Assembly: GCA_019358875.1 (NCBI GenBank)
Contig: JAHHIF010000003.1
Span: 186,001 to 250,000, forward strand
From: Symplocastrum torsivum CPER-KK1
Lineage (GTDB): Bacteria; Cyanobacteriota; Cyanobacteriia; Cyanobacteriales; Coleofasciculaceae
Length of the DNA stretch: 64,000 bases
Direction of reading: 5' to 3'
Position numbers and translations under genes: made by a program. Below, piece by piece: positions 62,565-64,000 of the stretch; position 1 is the stretch's first letter; each line of letters begins with the position of its first letter. The notes beneath the pieces are model-generated. The model made no database searches. It was not told the origin of the DNA and saw only the letters and a program-made list of their open reading frames with translations.

Positions 62565-62660
62565 GAACTGTAGAAAACAACAAAGATTAAGCAAACGTTT
62601 GCTGCATCCCAAGGCGCAATTCTATTAAAATCTGTAAAGAAAGTGAGAGGGAAAGGCTGA

Positions 62661-64000
62661 ATGCGCGTTGCAATTGTTGGGGCAGGACTAGCTGGGATGG
62701 CGACAGCAGTTGACTTAGTCGATGCCGGACATGAGGTAGAAATCTTTGAATCTCGTCCCTTTGTTGGAGGGAAGGTTGGTAGCTGGGTAGATACCGATGG
62801 TAATCATCTAGAAATGGGATTACACGTCTTTTTTGGCTGCTACTACCAGCTATTTGATTTGATGAAGAAGGTGGGGGCGCTGGATAACTTGCGCCTGAAG
62901 GAGCATACCCACACGTTCATCAATAAAGGGGGACGCATCGGTGAACTGGATTTTCGTTTTTTTACAGGTGCGCCGTTCAATGGGCTGAAAGCCTTTTTCA
63001 CAACCTCCCAGCTATCGCTACAGGATAAGCTACAAAATTCTCTTGCTCTGGGCACCAGTCCCATTGTTCGCGGTTTAGTGGACTTTGACGGGGCGATGAG
63101 AACAATTCGTGACTTGGATAAAATCAGCTTTGCCGATTGGTTTCGCCGTCATGGTGGTAATGATGGCAGTTTGAAGCGGATGTGGAACCCGATCGCATAC
63201 GCTCTTGGCTTCATCGACACGGAGAACATTTCCGCCCGTTGTATGCTGACCATTTTCCAGTTTTTTGCAGTGCGCTCAGAAGCCTCGGTATTGCGAATGC
63301 TGGAAGGTTCCCCTTATGAGTATCTGCATAAGCCGATTATTGAGTACCTGGAAGCGCGAGGCGCAAAAATATACACCAGACGGCGAGTTCGGGAAATTCT
63401 CTATGCTGAGGCGGGAGAACATACCAAAGTCACTGGATTGGTGATTGCCAACGGCGAGACTGAGGAAACCATCACGGCTGATACTTACGTCTGCGCTGGC
63501 GATATCCCTGGTGTGCAACGCCTCCTACCGGAAGCATGGCGTAAGTGGTCGGAGTTTGACAATATCTACAAGCTAGATGCAGTGCCAGTCGCAACCGTGC
63601 AGCTAAGGTTTGATGGCTGGGTGACTGAACTCCATGATGCCCAGAAGCGTAAGCAGCTAGTGGAAGCGGCAGGACTGGATAATTTACTCTATACTCCTGA
63701 TGCTGACTTCTCGTGCTTTGCTGACTTAGCGTTAACAAGTCCTAGTGATTACTACCGTGAGGGACAAGGCTCACTGTTACAATTAGTCCTCACTCCAGGC
63801 GATCCGTTTATCCGGCAAAATAATGAGGCGATCGCACAACACGTCCTCAAGCAAGTCCATGAACTCTTTCCCTCTTCACGAGAGTTGAACATGACCTGGT
63901 ACAGTGTTGTCAAGCTTGCCCAGTCTCTCTACCGGGAAGCCCCTGGCATGGACGCCTATCGTCCTGAGCAAAAGACACCTGTTAGCAACTTTTTCCTCGC
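62661..64000 (+). CDS. zds: Zeta-carotene desaturase (C-terminus outside window)
   Basis: The first 446 codons of a plant/cyanobacterial-type zeta-carotene desaturase (CrtQ/Zds), which converts zeta-carotene to lycopene in the thylakoid or plasma membrane. The N-terminus has the FAD-binding [20 protein letters not shown], followed by [20 protein letters not shown] and [20 protein letters not shown], which distinguish Zds from phytoene desaturase. ATG 62661 is preceded by GAGAGGGAAAGG. The gene runs off the right edge. Confidence 0.93.
   Translation, partial: MRVAIVGAGLAGMATAVDLVDAGHEVEIFESRPFVGGKVGSWVDTDGNHLEMGLHVFFGCYYQLFDLMKKVGALDNLRLKEHTHTFINKGGRIGELDFRFFTGAPFNGLKAFFTTSQLSLQDKLQNSLALGTSPIVRGLVDFDGAMRTIRDLDKISFADWFRRHGGNDGSLKRMWNPIAYALGFIDTENISARCMLTIFQFFAVRSEASVLRMLEGSPYEYLHKPIIEYLEARGAKIYTRRRVREILYAEAGEHTKVTGLVIANGETEETITADTYVCAGDIPGVQRLLPEAWRKWSEFDNIYKLDAVPVATVQLRFDGWVTELHDAQKRKQLVEAAGLDNLLYTPDADFSCFADLALTSPSDYYREGQGSLLQLVLTPGDPFIRQNNEAIAQHVLKQVHELFPSSRELNMTWYSVVKLAQSLYREAPGMDAYRPEQKTPVSNFFL

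Noticed and set aside
1..64000. tRNA, rRNA or riboswitch genes
   Set aside because: No tRNA-like T-loop with matching stems, no rRNA sequence and no riboswitch core was recognised by eye; a covariance-model search would be needed to be certain.

Overview
The window is cyanobacterial. It is dotted with the octamer GCGATCGC (HIP1). It carries genes found only in oxygenic phototrophs or typical of them: the cytochrome b6f subunit gene petP, chlorophyll synthase chlG, zeta-carotene desaturase at the right edge, a photosynthesis-linked Get3d ATPase, a PCP-reductase-like peptide and GUN4 and Uma2 proteins. Degenerate heptamer repeats (STRR type) and palindromic hairpin repeats between and inside genes fit a larger-genome, probably filamentous or colonial cyanobacterium. 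The species cannot be told from the sequence.

Region 1 (1-28.9 kb) is one large surface-polysaccharide locus. On the minus strand at the left are a CapD/FlaA1-type nucleotide-sugar dehydratase (cut by the window edge) and a Wzz-like chain-length protein. A long plus-strand run follows: MurJ-type flippase, methyltransferases, four GT4 glycosyltransferases, a Wzy-like polymerase, an asparagine synthase, a methyltransferase-GT2 fusion, an FkbM methyltransferase, three tandem paralogous multi-membrane proteins, an initiating sugar-phosphate transferase, a FemAB-like acyltransferase and a DegT/AryC-type aminotransferase. A Wzm-type ABC permease faces the cluster on the minus strand. One methyltransferase is interrupted by an in-frame TGA, and a small gene after the third paralog is decayed.

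Region 2 (29.1-38.5 kb) is core and housekeeping: petP, get3d and chlG in tandem, a histidine-methyltransferase-like gene with an MFS remnant, an infC-type gene that seems to start at AUC, a DUF1350 protein, a short-chain dehydrogenase, and a minus-strand group of small membrane or stress proteins (holin-like, Pmp3-like, an uncharacterised protein, DUF1232).

Region 3 (38.7-45.2 kb) is accessory and conflict-related: an MFS transporter, a MITE-like palindromic element next to a broken nucleotidyltransferase (MNT) gene, a two-gene unit ending in a caspase-GUN4 fusion, a RelE/ParE toxin with an internally duplicated antitoxin-like partner, an orphan antitoxin-like protein, a Uma2 nuclease, an XRE regulator and two small unknown proteins.

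Region 4 (45.2-64 kb) is metabolic: DUF4142 protein, FAD oxidoreductase, ABC ATPase with a membrane protein, a 2Fe-2S ferredoxin gene broken by a palindromic repeat, citramalate synthase carrying a translated heptamer repeat, a spermidine/putrescine-type ABC transporter, a GGCT-like protein, a dual-specificity phosphatase, a hydantoinase with a GNAT acetyltransferase, a thioredoxin-like lipoprotein with CcdA, and zds.

The most notable items are the caspase-GUN4 unit, the AUC start of infC, the repeat-driven gene disruptions (ferredoxin, citramalate synthase), and HIP1-cored hairpins between convergent genes.
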